Origin: JACDHQ01 sp036401195
GTDB lineage: Bacteria > Gemmatimonadota > Gemmatimonadetes > Gemmatimonadales > Gemmatimonadaceae
DNA length: 42,291 bases
Assembly: GCA_036401195.1 (NCBI GenBank)
Contig: DASWVQ010000106.1
Coordinates: forward strand, 1-42,291
Direction of reading: 5' to 3'
The translations under genes and the position numbers were made by a program. Of this stretch, positions 26,120 to 33,123 are shown one piece after another (the stretch's first letter is position 1; each line of letters opens with the position of its first letter). The notes beneath the pieces were generated by a model. The model did no database searches and was not told the origin of the DNA. It saw nothing but the letters and a program-made list of their open reading frames with translations.

Positions 26120-26578
26120 ATGCGCCTCACATCCAGCATCCGCGCCGGCGCGATCGCCGGCCTGTGGCTCGCCGCCGCCGCGTGCGAGAAGAACGCGCCC
26201 GGGGCGGCCGTCGCCGGGGCCATGCCCTTCAGCGAGTATGCCGTGGGGCCGCAGCCCGGTCCCGATCGTCCCTTCCCTCGTGCGGTGAACCCGTACGCGG
26301 GGAATGCGCAGGCGCGCGTGGAGGGGCGGCGGCTCTTCGTGTGGTACAACTGCTCCGGATGCCATGGCGACCATGGCGGCGGTGGCATGGGGCCGAGCCT
26401 GCGCGACAGCACCTGGCTGTACGGCGGCGACGACGCGTCGGTGTACGCGTCGATCACCGAGGGGCGGCAGCATGGCATGCCGGCCTGGGGAACGAAGCTC
26501 CCCCGCGAGCAGATCTGGAAGCTCACCACCTACATCCAGTCGCTGAGGACGGACGATGAGCCCGACCCGCCGCGCTGA
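26120..26578 (+). CDS. xoxG: XoxG-type cytochrome c
   Basis: A 152-residue lipoprotein-like cytochrome (signal ending WLAAAAC) with a heme site CSGCHGDHGGGGMGPSL and a probable axial Met in HGMPAWG. The glycine-rich stretch after the heme motif is typical of the cytochromes that accept electrons from lanthanide methanol dehydrogenases. It follows xoxJ by four bases and overlaps the start of the subunit II gene by 23 bases, placing the natural electron acceptor of XoxF next to the oxidase subunit that would take its electrons. Confidence 0.88.
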   Translation: MRLTSSIRAGAIAGLWLAAAACEKNAPGAAVAGAMPFSEYAVGPQPGPDRPFPRAVNPYAGNAQARVEGRRLFVWYNCSGCHGDHGGGGMGPSLRDSTWLYGGDDASVYASITEGRQHGMPAWGTKLPREQIWKLTTYIQSLRTDDEPDPPR

Positions 26579-27587
26579 CCGTCGCGGGCCGCTCGCGCAG
26601 GGTGCGTGGCTCGCCTCCCTCGTGGCGGCCGCGGCATGCGGCCGCGACGAGGTCCTGGGCGCCACGGGGGGCGGGGGGGATCGCATCGCCTCGCTCGGCA
26701 CCTTCCTGCTCGTGCTCGCGGCGATCGTGTTCACCGGGGTGATGCTCGTGCTCGCGTGGGCGGTGCTGCGGCGGCGCCCGGTGCGCCGCGACGACGGCGT
26801 CGACCTCTCCGAGCCCGGCACGCGCTGGGTGCTCTGGGGGGGCGCGGTGATGCCGGCCGTGGTGCTGGGCGCGATCGCCGTGGTGGGGATGGCGATCATG
26901 GGGGCGACGCCCGCGCCGCGCGCCGCGCCGGTGGTGACGGTGGAGGTGATCGGGCACCAATGGTGGTGGGAGCTGCGCTACACGGGCCCCACGCTGCGCG
27001 GCGACGTGGTCACGGCGAACGAGCTGCACCTGCCGGTGGGACAGCCGGTGCGGCTGCTGCTCACCTCCACCGACGTGATCCACAGCTTCTGGGTGCCGGG
27101 GCTGAACGGGAAGCTCGACCTGATCCCGGGGGACACCAACGACCTCCGGCTCACCGCGCGCGAGCCGGGCCGCTACACGGGACAGTGCGCCGAGTACTGC
27201 GGGGCGCAGCACGCGAAGATGGGGCTCCTGGTCGTGGCGCAGGCGCCCGCCGACTTCCAGCGGTGGTGGGGGGAACAGCTCCAGCCGCGACAGCCGCCCC
27301 ACGACTCCCTGGCGCTCGCGGGCGAGCGGCTGTTCGTGGAGGGGCCCTGCGCCATGTGCCACACCGTGCGCGGCACGGGCGCGCAGGGACAGGTGGCACC
27401 CGACCTCACGCACATCGGCAGCCGCGCCATGCTGGGGGCGAACGCGATCCCGAACAGCCCCGGCTACCTGGCGGGGTGGATCACCAACGCGCAGGGGATC
27501 AAGCCGGGGGTGCGCATGCCCCCCATCACGTTCTACGACGGCCCCGAGCTGCAGGCGCTCGTGGCCTATCTCCAGGGCCTCAAGTGA
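26556..27587 (+). CDS. ctaC: Cytochrome c oxidase subunit II fused to cytochrome c
   Basis: A 343-residue caa3-type subunit. An N-terminal export/lipobox-like segment (VAAAACG) and two membrane helices precede a cupredoxin domain with the CuA ligands: His in DVIHSFWVPG, then CAEYCGAQHAKM (two Cys, Glu, His and Met). A C-terminal cytochrome c domain follows (about 250-340; CAMCHTVRG, axial Met in GVRMPPITF). It receives electrons from soluble or membrane cytochromes and passes them to subunit I. Being separated from subunits I and III by the xox genes is unusual; subunit II is normally the first gene. Confidence 0.94.
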   Translation: MSPTRRADRRGPLAQGAWLASLVAAAACGRDEVLGATGGGGDRIASLGTFLLVLAAIVFTGVMLVLAWAVLRRRPVRRDDGVDLSEPGTRWVLWGGAVMPAVVLGAIAVVGMAIMGATPAPRAAPVVTVEVIGHQWWWELRYTGPTLRGDVVTANELHLPVGQPVRLLLTSTDVIHSFWVPGLNGKLDLIPGDTNDLRLTAREPGRYTGQCAEYCGAQHAKMGLLVVAQAPADFQRWWGEQLQPRQPPHDSLALAGERLFVEGPCAMCHTVRGTGAQGQVAPDLTHIGSRAMLGANAIPNSPGYLAGWITNAQGIKPGVRMPPITFYDGPELQALVAYLQGLK

Positions 27588-27618
27588 GCGTGCCGGTGGC
27601 ACGCGGGAGGATGCACCG

Positions 27619-28392
27619 ATGATCGTCGCCTGGCGCGCCGGAGCGGGACTCACGCTGGCTGCCTGCATGCTGCTGGCGGGGTGCAACCGCGGGGAGGGCA
27701 ACGGCGTGGACACGCCGCGGAGCATGGGGGCGAAGGGGCCCGAGGGGAGCGACACCGACTGCTCGGTGCTGCCCGACGCGGCCGCCCTGCAGAAGCTGGT
27801 GCGCAGCGTCCCCGATTCGGGGGAAGCCGGGGGGCTCTTTGGTGGGCGCGCGGAGTGGGCGGCGATCGTGAACCGCGCCGGGATCATCTGCGTGGTGGTG
27901 CCCCCGAACGACTCCGTGGGGGGGCGCTGGCCGGGGAGCCGCACGATCGCCATGGCCAAGGCCTTCACGGCGAACGGCTTCAGCACCGACACCGCCGCCC
28001 TCTCTACCGCGCGGCTGTACACGCTCACCCAGCCGGGCCACTCCCTGTGGGGCGTGGGCCAGCCGGAACCCTTCGACCCCGAGTGCCTGGACCCGAAGAG
28101 CGACCAGAAGATCTGCGGGGGCGCGATCGCCTTCGGGGGCGGGGTCCCGCTCTACCGGGGCGGACGCATCGTAGGCGGGCTGGGGGTGAGTGGCGACACC
28201 CCCTGCACCGACCACGAGATCGCCAAGCGGATCCGCAACTACGCCATGCTGAACCCGGCGAAGGGCCCGTACGTGGACGACATCAGCTACGGCGTGGTGG
28301 ATGGCCCCTCGATCTACACGCACCCGCTCTGTCCCAACACCTGGCGCAATGGGAAGAAGATCGGGGAGGAGGCGGTGGCGACCGGCTACTGA
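27619..28392 (+). CDS. GlcG/HbpS-family (DUF336) lipoprotein
   Basis: A 257-residue lipoprotein (CMLLAGC lipobox). The C-terminal part matches the GlcG/HbpS heme-binding-like domain: FGGGVPLYRGGRIVGGLGVSG, then DTPCTDHEIAKRI. The N-terminal half has the corresponding INRAG-like and MAKAFTANGF segments of the same domain. Members occur in periplasmic or secreted forms and some bind heme; several quinoprotein alcohol dehydrogenase clusters carry one. It starts 31 bases after subunit II and is followed by a hairpin, so it is the last gene of the operon. A role in heme or cofactor handling is inference. Confidence 0.82.
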   Translation: MIVAWRAGAGLTLAACMLLAGCNRGEGNGVDTPRSMGAKGPEGSDTDCSVLPDAAALQKLVRSVPDSGEAGGLFGGRAEWAAIVNRAGIICVVVPPNDSVGGRWPGSRTIAMAKAFTANGFSTDTAALSTARLYTLTQPGHSLWGVGQPEPFDPECLDPKSDQKICGGAIAFGGGVPLYRGGRIVGGLGVSGDTPCTDHEIAKRIRNYAMLNPAKGPYVDDISYGVVDGPSIYTHPLCPNTWRNGKKIGEEAVATGY

Positions 28393-28420
28393 GGCCCGGA
28401 AGCGGTACTTCCGCCGGGCC
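28393..28420 (+). terminator. Hairpin closing the oxidase-xox operon
   Basis: GGCC-CGGAAG pairs with CTTCCG-cc-GGGCC around the loop CGGTA, directly after the stop codon. The stem is strong, but the run of T expected of an intrinsic terminator is missing, as is common in GC-rich genomes. Confidence 0.55.
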
Positions 28421-28676
28421 CGCTGCTCCGATCCACCCGGATGCGGCACGAGCGGTGCAGTGTCATGACGTCAGCCTTCCGCGGCGTTCGCCGCGATCGG
28501 CGCCCGCCCACCGCTTCCCCCGTGCCGATCCCGGGGCCAAGCACCGATGACGCCCGTGGGGAAACTCCCGCTGGCGCCGGCGAATGGAGCACCTACTGTC
28601 AGCATACGTCAGCGCACCGATCCCTCCGTACGGCGGCCTCGGCCGCAGCCTGTCCGGGACGGGCGACGAGTCGCGC

Positions 28677-29318
28677 ATGGTCAGGATCTGCATCGTCGAG
28701 GACAATCGGCTCTCCCGCGAGGGGCTCACGCAGGTGCTGCGGGGTCACGCGGGGCTGGATGTGCCGCGGGCGGTGACCACCGCCAGCCTGGCGTCGCTCG
28801 CCGGTGTGGACCCCGCTCCGGACGTCGTCGTGGTGCACGCGGCGGCCGCGGACTGCAGCTGCCTGGGCGTCGTGCACGCGGTCGCGCACCATGTGCCGGG
28901 GGCGCGGGTGGTGGTGATCGTGGTGTCGGCCAGGGACCCGGAGATCGCGGAGCTCGTGCAGGCCGGCGTCGCCGGGTTCATCCTCCAGGAAGCGGGGCTC
29001 GGCGAGCTGATCGCCACCGTCCGCGCGGTGGCCGCGGGGGAGCGGGTGCTACCGGCGACGATGACCGACGCGCTCTTCACGCAGTTGCACGCGCCGGGGG
29101 TGCGCGCGGTGCCGTCGTCCCGCAATGCCCCGCCGATGACGCAGCGGGAGCGCGACGTGGTGACGCTCATCGCCGACGGGATGAGCAACAAGGAGATCGC
29201 GCTGCACCTGCACATCGCGACGGACACGGTGAAGAGCCACGTGCGCCACGTGATGGACAAGCTCGCCCTGCGCACGCGGCTCCAGATCGCCGCCTACGTG
29301 CACCAGCAGCAGCCGTAG
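28677..29318 (+). CDS. NarL/LuxR-type response regulator with degenerate receiver
   Basis: A 213-residue regulator: a receiver-like domain (MVRICIVEDNRLSREGLTQV) and a LuxR helix-turn-helix (TQRERDVVTLIADGMSNKEI and TDTVKSHVRHVMDKL). The phospho-acceptor Asp is missing: where relatives read DVVLLD this one reads DVVVVH. The conserved Lys after strand 5 is Gln (GFILQEA). It is therefore unlikely to be controlled by ordinary phosphorylation. The ATG at 28677 begins directly at the receiver; an earlier ATG (28584) adds an unconserved leader. It faces the downstream surface-protein gene and may control it. The gene-free stretch before it (28421-28676) shows nothing else recognisable. Confidence 0.88.
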   Translation: MVRICIVEDNRLSREGLTQVLRGHAGLDVPRAVTTASLASLAGVDPAPDVVVVHAAAADCSCLGVVHAVAHHVPGARVVVIVVSARDPEIAELVQAGVAGFILQEAGLGELIATVRAVAAGERVLPATMTDALFTQLHAPGVRAVPSSRNAPPMTQRERDVVTLIADGMSNKEIALHLHIATDTVKSHVRHVMDKLALRTRLQIAAYVHQQQP

Positions 29319-29342
29319 CCCGCCGCGCGTCCTCCCCCGGCA

Positions 29343-29383
29343 TCACCCGAAAGACGTACCTCCACATTCACCCGAACGGGTGA
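29343..29383. promoter_or_regulatory. Palindromic candidate operator upstream of the surface-protein gene
   Basis: TCACCCG-AA-CGGGTGA forms a 7-bp-arm palindrome at 29368-29383. The half-site TCACCCGAA also occurs 25 bases upstream (29343-29351), that is, on about the same helix face given 2.4 turns. It lies between the atypical LuxR-type regulator and the surface-protein gene, 112 bases before the latter's ATG. Confidence 0.45.
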
Positions 29384-29494
29384 TACGTGGGTTCCTGGCG
29401 TGCACCAACGTCAGCACATGTCGCCCAACTGCGACCCGGCCAGACCGGGTCCGGCGCCGACACCACGCATCAATTTCGGGTCAGGAGGAGTGCG

Positions 29495-31504
29495 ATGAGA
29501 ACGTCCATGCAACGCCGAGGCGCCCTGGCGCTGGCGTGCGCCGCCCTGCTGGCGGTGGGGTGCGACGTGCACGGGGTGAGTGACCCCGGCACGCTCTCGA
29601 ACATCGTCGTCACGCCGAACCCGCAGCTGCTCACGGTGAACGGCGCGCAGCAGTTCACGGCGACCGGTACCGACTTCTCCGGCGCCCGGGTGAGCTTCAC
29701 CCCCAGCTGGTCGGTCTCGGCGGGCGGGGGCACCATCTCCGCGGCGGGCGTGTTCACCGCCGGCGGAACCCCCGGCACCTACAGCAACACGGTGACCGCG
29801 AGCAGCGGCGGGGTTTCCGGCTCGGCGACCGTCATCGTGACGGCGGGTCCGCTCGTGAAGATCACCGTCACCCCCACGCCGGTGACGCTGGCGATCAGCG
29901 GCACGCAGCAGTTCGTGGCGGTGGGCCAGGACGCGGCGGGCAACGTCGTGCAGTTCACCCCCACCTGGTCGGTGGTCGCCGGGGGCGGCGCCGTGACCGG
30001 CACGGGGCTGTTCACCGCGGGCACCGTGGTCGGCACCTTCACCAACACGGTGCAGGCCAGCAGCGGCGGGATCACCGGGACGGCGACGGTGAACGTCACC
30101 GCCGGCCCGCTCGCCTCGATCACCGTGACCCCGAATCCCTCGACGCTGACGCCGGCCGCCACGCAGCAGTTCACGGCGGTGGGCAGGGACGCGAGCGGCA
30201 ACACCGTCGCGATCTCCCCCACCTGGTCCGTGACGGCCGGGGGCGGCACGATCAACGCCGCGGGGATGTTCACCGCGGGCAACACCCCGGGCACCTATGC
30301 GAACACGGTGCGCGCCACGAGCGGCGCGATCTCCGGGACGGCCACCGTCACGGTGACCGTCGGCCCCCTGGCCTCCATCACCGTGACGCCCAACCCGGCG
30401 ACGCTGGCCATCGGCACGGCGCAGCAGTTCACCGCCGTTGGAAAGGACGCGGTGGGCAACGCCGTGACCATCAATCCCACCTGGTCGGTGGTCGCGGGGG
30501 GAGGCACCATCTCCGCCTCCGGCAACTTCACGGCGGGCAACACGCTGGGCACCTTCGCGAACACGGTGCAGGCCAGCAGCGGTGGCATCCGCGGCAACGC
30601 CACGGTGACCGTGATCGCCGGTCCGCTCTCGTCGATCACCGTGACCCCGAATCCGGTGACCGTCCAGTCGGGCGACACCCAGCAGTTCATCGCGGTCGGG
30701 CACGACGCGGGCGGCAACGTCTTCGTCATCACGCCCGTGTGGGCGGTGGTGAACGGGGGCGGCACCATCAACCCCGCGACGGGGCTCTTCACCGCGGGCG
30801 GCGTGGCCGGGACCTTCAACAACACGGTGCGCGCCACCAGCGGCTCGGTGTCCGGGTTCGCGACGGTGACCGTCACGGTCGCCGCGCCGCCGCCGCCGCT
30901 CATCAACCTCGGCACCGCGGCCCCGAACGGCATCATGGCCGGCACCGCATTCACCTGCGTGATCGGCGGCGTCATCAACGCCAACATCGCCATCAGTCCG
31001 GGGAGCACCGTCACCGGGTTCCCGCCCTGCATCATCACCGGCGTGCAGCACCTCGCCGATGCCGTCGCGGCGCAGGCCCAGATCGACCTCACGACGGCCT
31101 ACAACACCCTGGCGGCCCTCCCCTGCCCGCCGGCGAACCTGATCTCGGCGAACCTCGGCGGGACGACCAAGGGAGCGGGCGTCTACTGCAGCGCCACCGG
31201 GATCGGCGTGACCGGCACGCTGACGCTGGATGGCGGCGGCGATCCGAACGCCACCTTCGTCTTCCAGGCGGGCACCTCGCTCACCACCGCGGGGAACGTG
31301 GTCCTGATCAATGGGGCACAGGCGAAGAACGTGTACTGGCAGGTGGGCAGCTCGGCCACCATCGGCACGGCCTCGCAGTGGCAGGGGAACATCCTGGCGC
31401 TGACGAGCATCACCCTGGTGGACAACGCGACGCTGATCGGACGCGCCCTGGCGCGAAACGGCGCGGTGAGCCTCGGCACCAACAACGTCATCACCCTGCC
31501 GTAA
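29495..31504 (+). CDS. Surface lipoprotein with five Ig-like repeats and a DUF3494 domain
   Basis: A 669-residue protein starting at ATG 29495 after an AGGAGG site. The signal ends in a lipobox (ALLAVGC). Five bacterial Ig-like (Big2-type) repeats follow, each beginning with a SITVTPNP-like strand then QQFTAVG; they lie at an exact 86-residue period from about residue 34 to 463. The C-terminal domain (about 470-669) is DUF3494, the fold of ice-binding proteins: LGTAAPNGIMAGTAFTCVIG, LDGGGDPNATFVFQAG, VYWQVGSSATIGTASQWQG. DUF3494 proteins are right-handed beta-helices; many are adhesins rather than ice binders. Likely a cell-surface adhesin or matrix protein. Confidence 0.9.
   Translation: MRTSMQRRGALALACAALLAVGCDVHGVSDPGTLSNIVVTPNPQLLTVNGAQQFTATGTDFSGARVSFTPSWSVSAGGGTISAAGVFTAGGTPGTYSNTVTASSGGVSGSATVIVTAGPLVKITVTPTPVTLAISGTQQFVAVGQDAAGNVVQFTPTWSVVAGGGAVTGTGLFTAGTVVGTFTNTVQASSGGITGTATVNVTAGPLASITVTPNPSTLTPAATQQFTAVGRDASGNTVAISPTWSVTAGGGTINAAGMFTAGNTPGTYANTVRATSGAISGTATVTVTVGPLASITVTPNPATLAIGTAQQFTAVGKDAVGNAVTINPTWSVVAGGGTISASGNFTAGNTLGTFANTVQASSGGIRGNATVTVIAGPLSSITVTPNPVTVQSGDTQQFIAVGHDAGGNVFVITPVWAVVNGGGTINPATGLFTAGGVAGTFNNTVRATSGSVSGFATVTVTVAAPPPPLINLGTAAPNGIMAGTAFTCVIGGVINANIAISPGSTVTGFPPCIITGVQHLADAVAAQAQIDLTTAYNTLAALPCPPANLISANLGGTTKGAGVYCSATGIGVTGTLTLDGGGDPNATFVFQAGTSLTTAGNVVLINGAQAKNVYWQVGSSATIGTASQWQGNILALTSITLVDNATLIGRALARNGAVSLGTNNVITLP
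29594..30883 (+). repeat. Five tandem 258-bp coding repeats
   Basis: The Ig-like repeats begin at 29594, 29852, 30110, 30368 and 30626, an exact 258-bp spacing with no insertion or deletion between copies. Codon use differs between copies while the protein period is kept. Confidence 0.9.
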
Positions 31505-31515
31505 GGCACGCGGCC

Positions 31516-31541
31516 CCGGTCCGGACGCCCGTCCGGGCCGG
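31516..31541. terminator. Hairpin after the surface-protein gene
   Basis: CCGGTCCGGAC at 31516-31526 pairs with GTCCGGGCCGG at 31531-31541 (one T-G wobble) around a four-base loop, 12 bases after the stop codon. No T-run follows. Confidence 0.5.
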
Positions 31542-31598
31542 CGGCCCCCGCTGCCCGACGATCGCATGCAGCCTCACGAAGGCATCAAGGAGCGTCAC

Positions 31599-32615
31599 AT
31601 GTCAGCCAGAGCATTCACCCTCGGACTCGCCGCCCTGCTCGCGGCGGTGCCGGCCGCCGCGCAGCGGCGGGGCACGATGGAGTTCGGCGCCTTCGGCAGC
31701 GCCGCCACCTTCGACAACGCCCTCGGCCTCAAGACGGCCTACGGCGGGGGAGGGCGGATCGGGATGTACCTGGAGCCGCGCCTGTCCATCGAGTTCGAGG
31801 ACGCGGAGATGCGCGCCACCCGCCCGAACGGCCTCAAGGACGTGAACGTGGGCATCCTCTCCGGCCGGCTCGTCGCGGTGCCGGTGCAGGTGGGGGCGTT
31901 CTCCATCCTCCTCGGCGCCGGCGCCGGGATCTCGACCGAGACGAACTTCATGCACACCTACGGCGTCGACGCCCTCGCCGGCTTCAAGATCGGCATGGGG
32001 GACCGTGCGGCGCTGCGCGTGGATGGGGTGTGGGACTGGCTCGCCAACGAGGACTGGAAGCAGTACAAGAGCGTGCGGGTGGGGCTCAGCCTGTACCGCC
32101 ACCCGCGGCGCGAGGTCCAGACCGTGACGGTGCGTGAGCCCGCGATCCCCGACAACGCCGCCACCGACGAGCTGCGGCGCCTGCGGGACTCGCTCGCCCG
32201 CGCGCCGCGCACGCAGATGCCGATGCCACACGCCGGGCCCTCGGCCGCGACGGTGGCCACGATGGAGGCGCGGATCCTCTTCGCCTACGACCGGGCCGCC
32301 CTCACGGATTCCGCCCGCGCCGTGCTCGATGCCAAGGTGCCGCTCTTCCGCGCCAACCCCGACATGGCCGTGGTGATCGTGGGGCACACCGACCAGTTCG
32401 GGAGTGACGGCTACAACATGGCGCTCGGGCAGCGCCGGGCCGAGGCCACCAGGGCGTACCTCGTGAGCCAGGGGATCGACGCGGGGCGCATCTTCGTGGA
32501 GTCGCGGGGAGAACGGGAGCCGGTGACGCAGGCGCCCGGGATCACGGGCCAGGCGCCGAACCGCCGCGCGGTCTTCCGCCTGCTCCTCGTGCCCGACGGC
32601 GGGGACCGCCGCTAG
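31599..32615 (+). CDS. OmpA-family outer-membrane/peptidoglycan-binding protein
   Basis: A 338-residue exported protein. A signal peptide (LGLAALLAAVPAAAQ) precedes a beta-barrel-like domain (about 20-175; alternating strands ending in SVRVGLSLY). A linker leads to a C-terminal OmpA domain (about 220-330; RILFAYDRAALTDSA, VIVGHTDQFGSDGYN, LGQRRAEATRAYL, APNRRAVF), which binds peptidoglycan. The ATG at 31599 follows an AAGGAG site. It lies 94 bases after the surface-protein gene, with a hairpin between. The two could be co-expressed cell-envelope proteins. A hairpin also follows it. Confidence 0.92.
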   Translation: MSARAFTLGLAALLAAVPAAAQRRGTMEFGAFGSAATFDNALGLKTAYGGGGRIGMYLEPRLSIEFEDAEMRATRPNGLKDVNVGILSGRLVAVPVQVGAFSILLGAGAGISTETNFMHTYGVDALAGFKIGMGDRAALRVDGVWDWLANEDWKQYKSVRVGLSLYRHPRREVQTVTVREPAIPDNAATDELRRLRDSLARAPRTQMPMPHAGPSAATVATMEARILFAYDRAALTDSARAVLDAKVPLFRANPDMAVVIVGHTDQFGSDGYNMALGQRRAEATRAYLVSQGIDAGRIFVESRGEREPVTQAPGITGQAPNRRAVFRLLLVPDGGDRR

Positions 32616-32649
32616 CCGACCAGCGCACGGCCGACTGGTCCCTCCGGCC

Positions 32650-32679
32650 GGCCGGGTGCGGCGATTGCCGCGCCCGGCC
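32650..32679. terminator. Hairpin after the OmpA-family gene
   Basis: The 13-bp arms at 32650-32662 and 32667-32679 pair with one wobble around the loop GATT, 35 bases after the stop. It probably ends the transcript; no T-run follows. Confidence 0.5.
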
Positions 32680-32718
32680 GGGTCGGATCACCTCTGGCCC
32701 GCAAGGGCGAGGTTGCGG

Positions 32719-32982
32719 ATGCGACCGAGCAGATTCACCGAGCAGGAGATCCGGACGGCGCTGCGACGCGTGCGGGAGGGCACGCCGACCGTCCAGGTGT
32801 GCCGCGAGCTCGGCGTCACCGAGACCACCTTCTACCGGTGGCGCCGGAAGTACGAAGCCGGGCCGCCCGAGGAGCTGCGCGAGCTGCAGCAGCTGCGCGA
32901 CGAGAACGAGCGGCTGAAGCGCATCGTCGCGAACCTCCTGCTCGACCGGCAGGAGGGGCGCGACGGGCGGGGGCGGCGGTAA
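32719..32982 (+). CDS. Orphan IS3/IS911-type OrfA (transposase N-terminal) protein
   Basis: An 87-residue protein that matches the DNA-binding OrfA of IS3-family elements: RFTEQEIRTALRRVREGTPTVQVCRELGVTETTFYRWRRKY, followed by a leucine-zipper-like helix (LQQLRDENERLKRIVANLLL). It is not followed by an OrfB catalytic part, and no terminal inverted repeats are visible around it. It is thus a remnant or a domesticated regulator. The last codons are Arg-rich and the stop TAA sits in the loop of an 8-bp hairpin (32972-32990). Confidence 0.8.
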   Translation: MRPSRFTEQEIRTALRRVREGTPTVQVCRELGVTETTFYRWRRKYEAGPPEELRELQQLRDENERLKRIVANLLLDRQEGRDGRGRR

Positions 32983-33122
32983 CCGCCGCCGTGATCCCGA
33001 GGGAGCGAAGCGACCGAGGGACCTGGCGTCCCGGCAGTCGCCGTCATCCCGAGGGCGTGAAGCGAGCGAAGGATCTGGCCACGTTGGGGCGGGGCCGGAT
33101 CCTTCGCTGCGCTCAGGATGAC
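32972..33122. repeat. Hairpins between OrfA and the DPP-IV-like gene
   Basis: GGCGGCGG-TAA-CCGCCGCC at 32972-32990 encloses the OrfA stop codon. A longer imperfect hairpin at 33043-33122 shares GAAGCGAGCGAAGGATC/GATCCTTCGCT words with 19802-19922, so it belongs to the same dispersed family. It ends one base before the stop of the convergent peptidase gene. Confidence 0.75.
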
Positions 33123-33123
33123 T

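Noticed and set aside
32719..32982. A complete insertion sequence
   Set aside because: No OrfB, no terminal inverted repeats and no target duplication can be seen around the OrfA-like gene.
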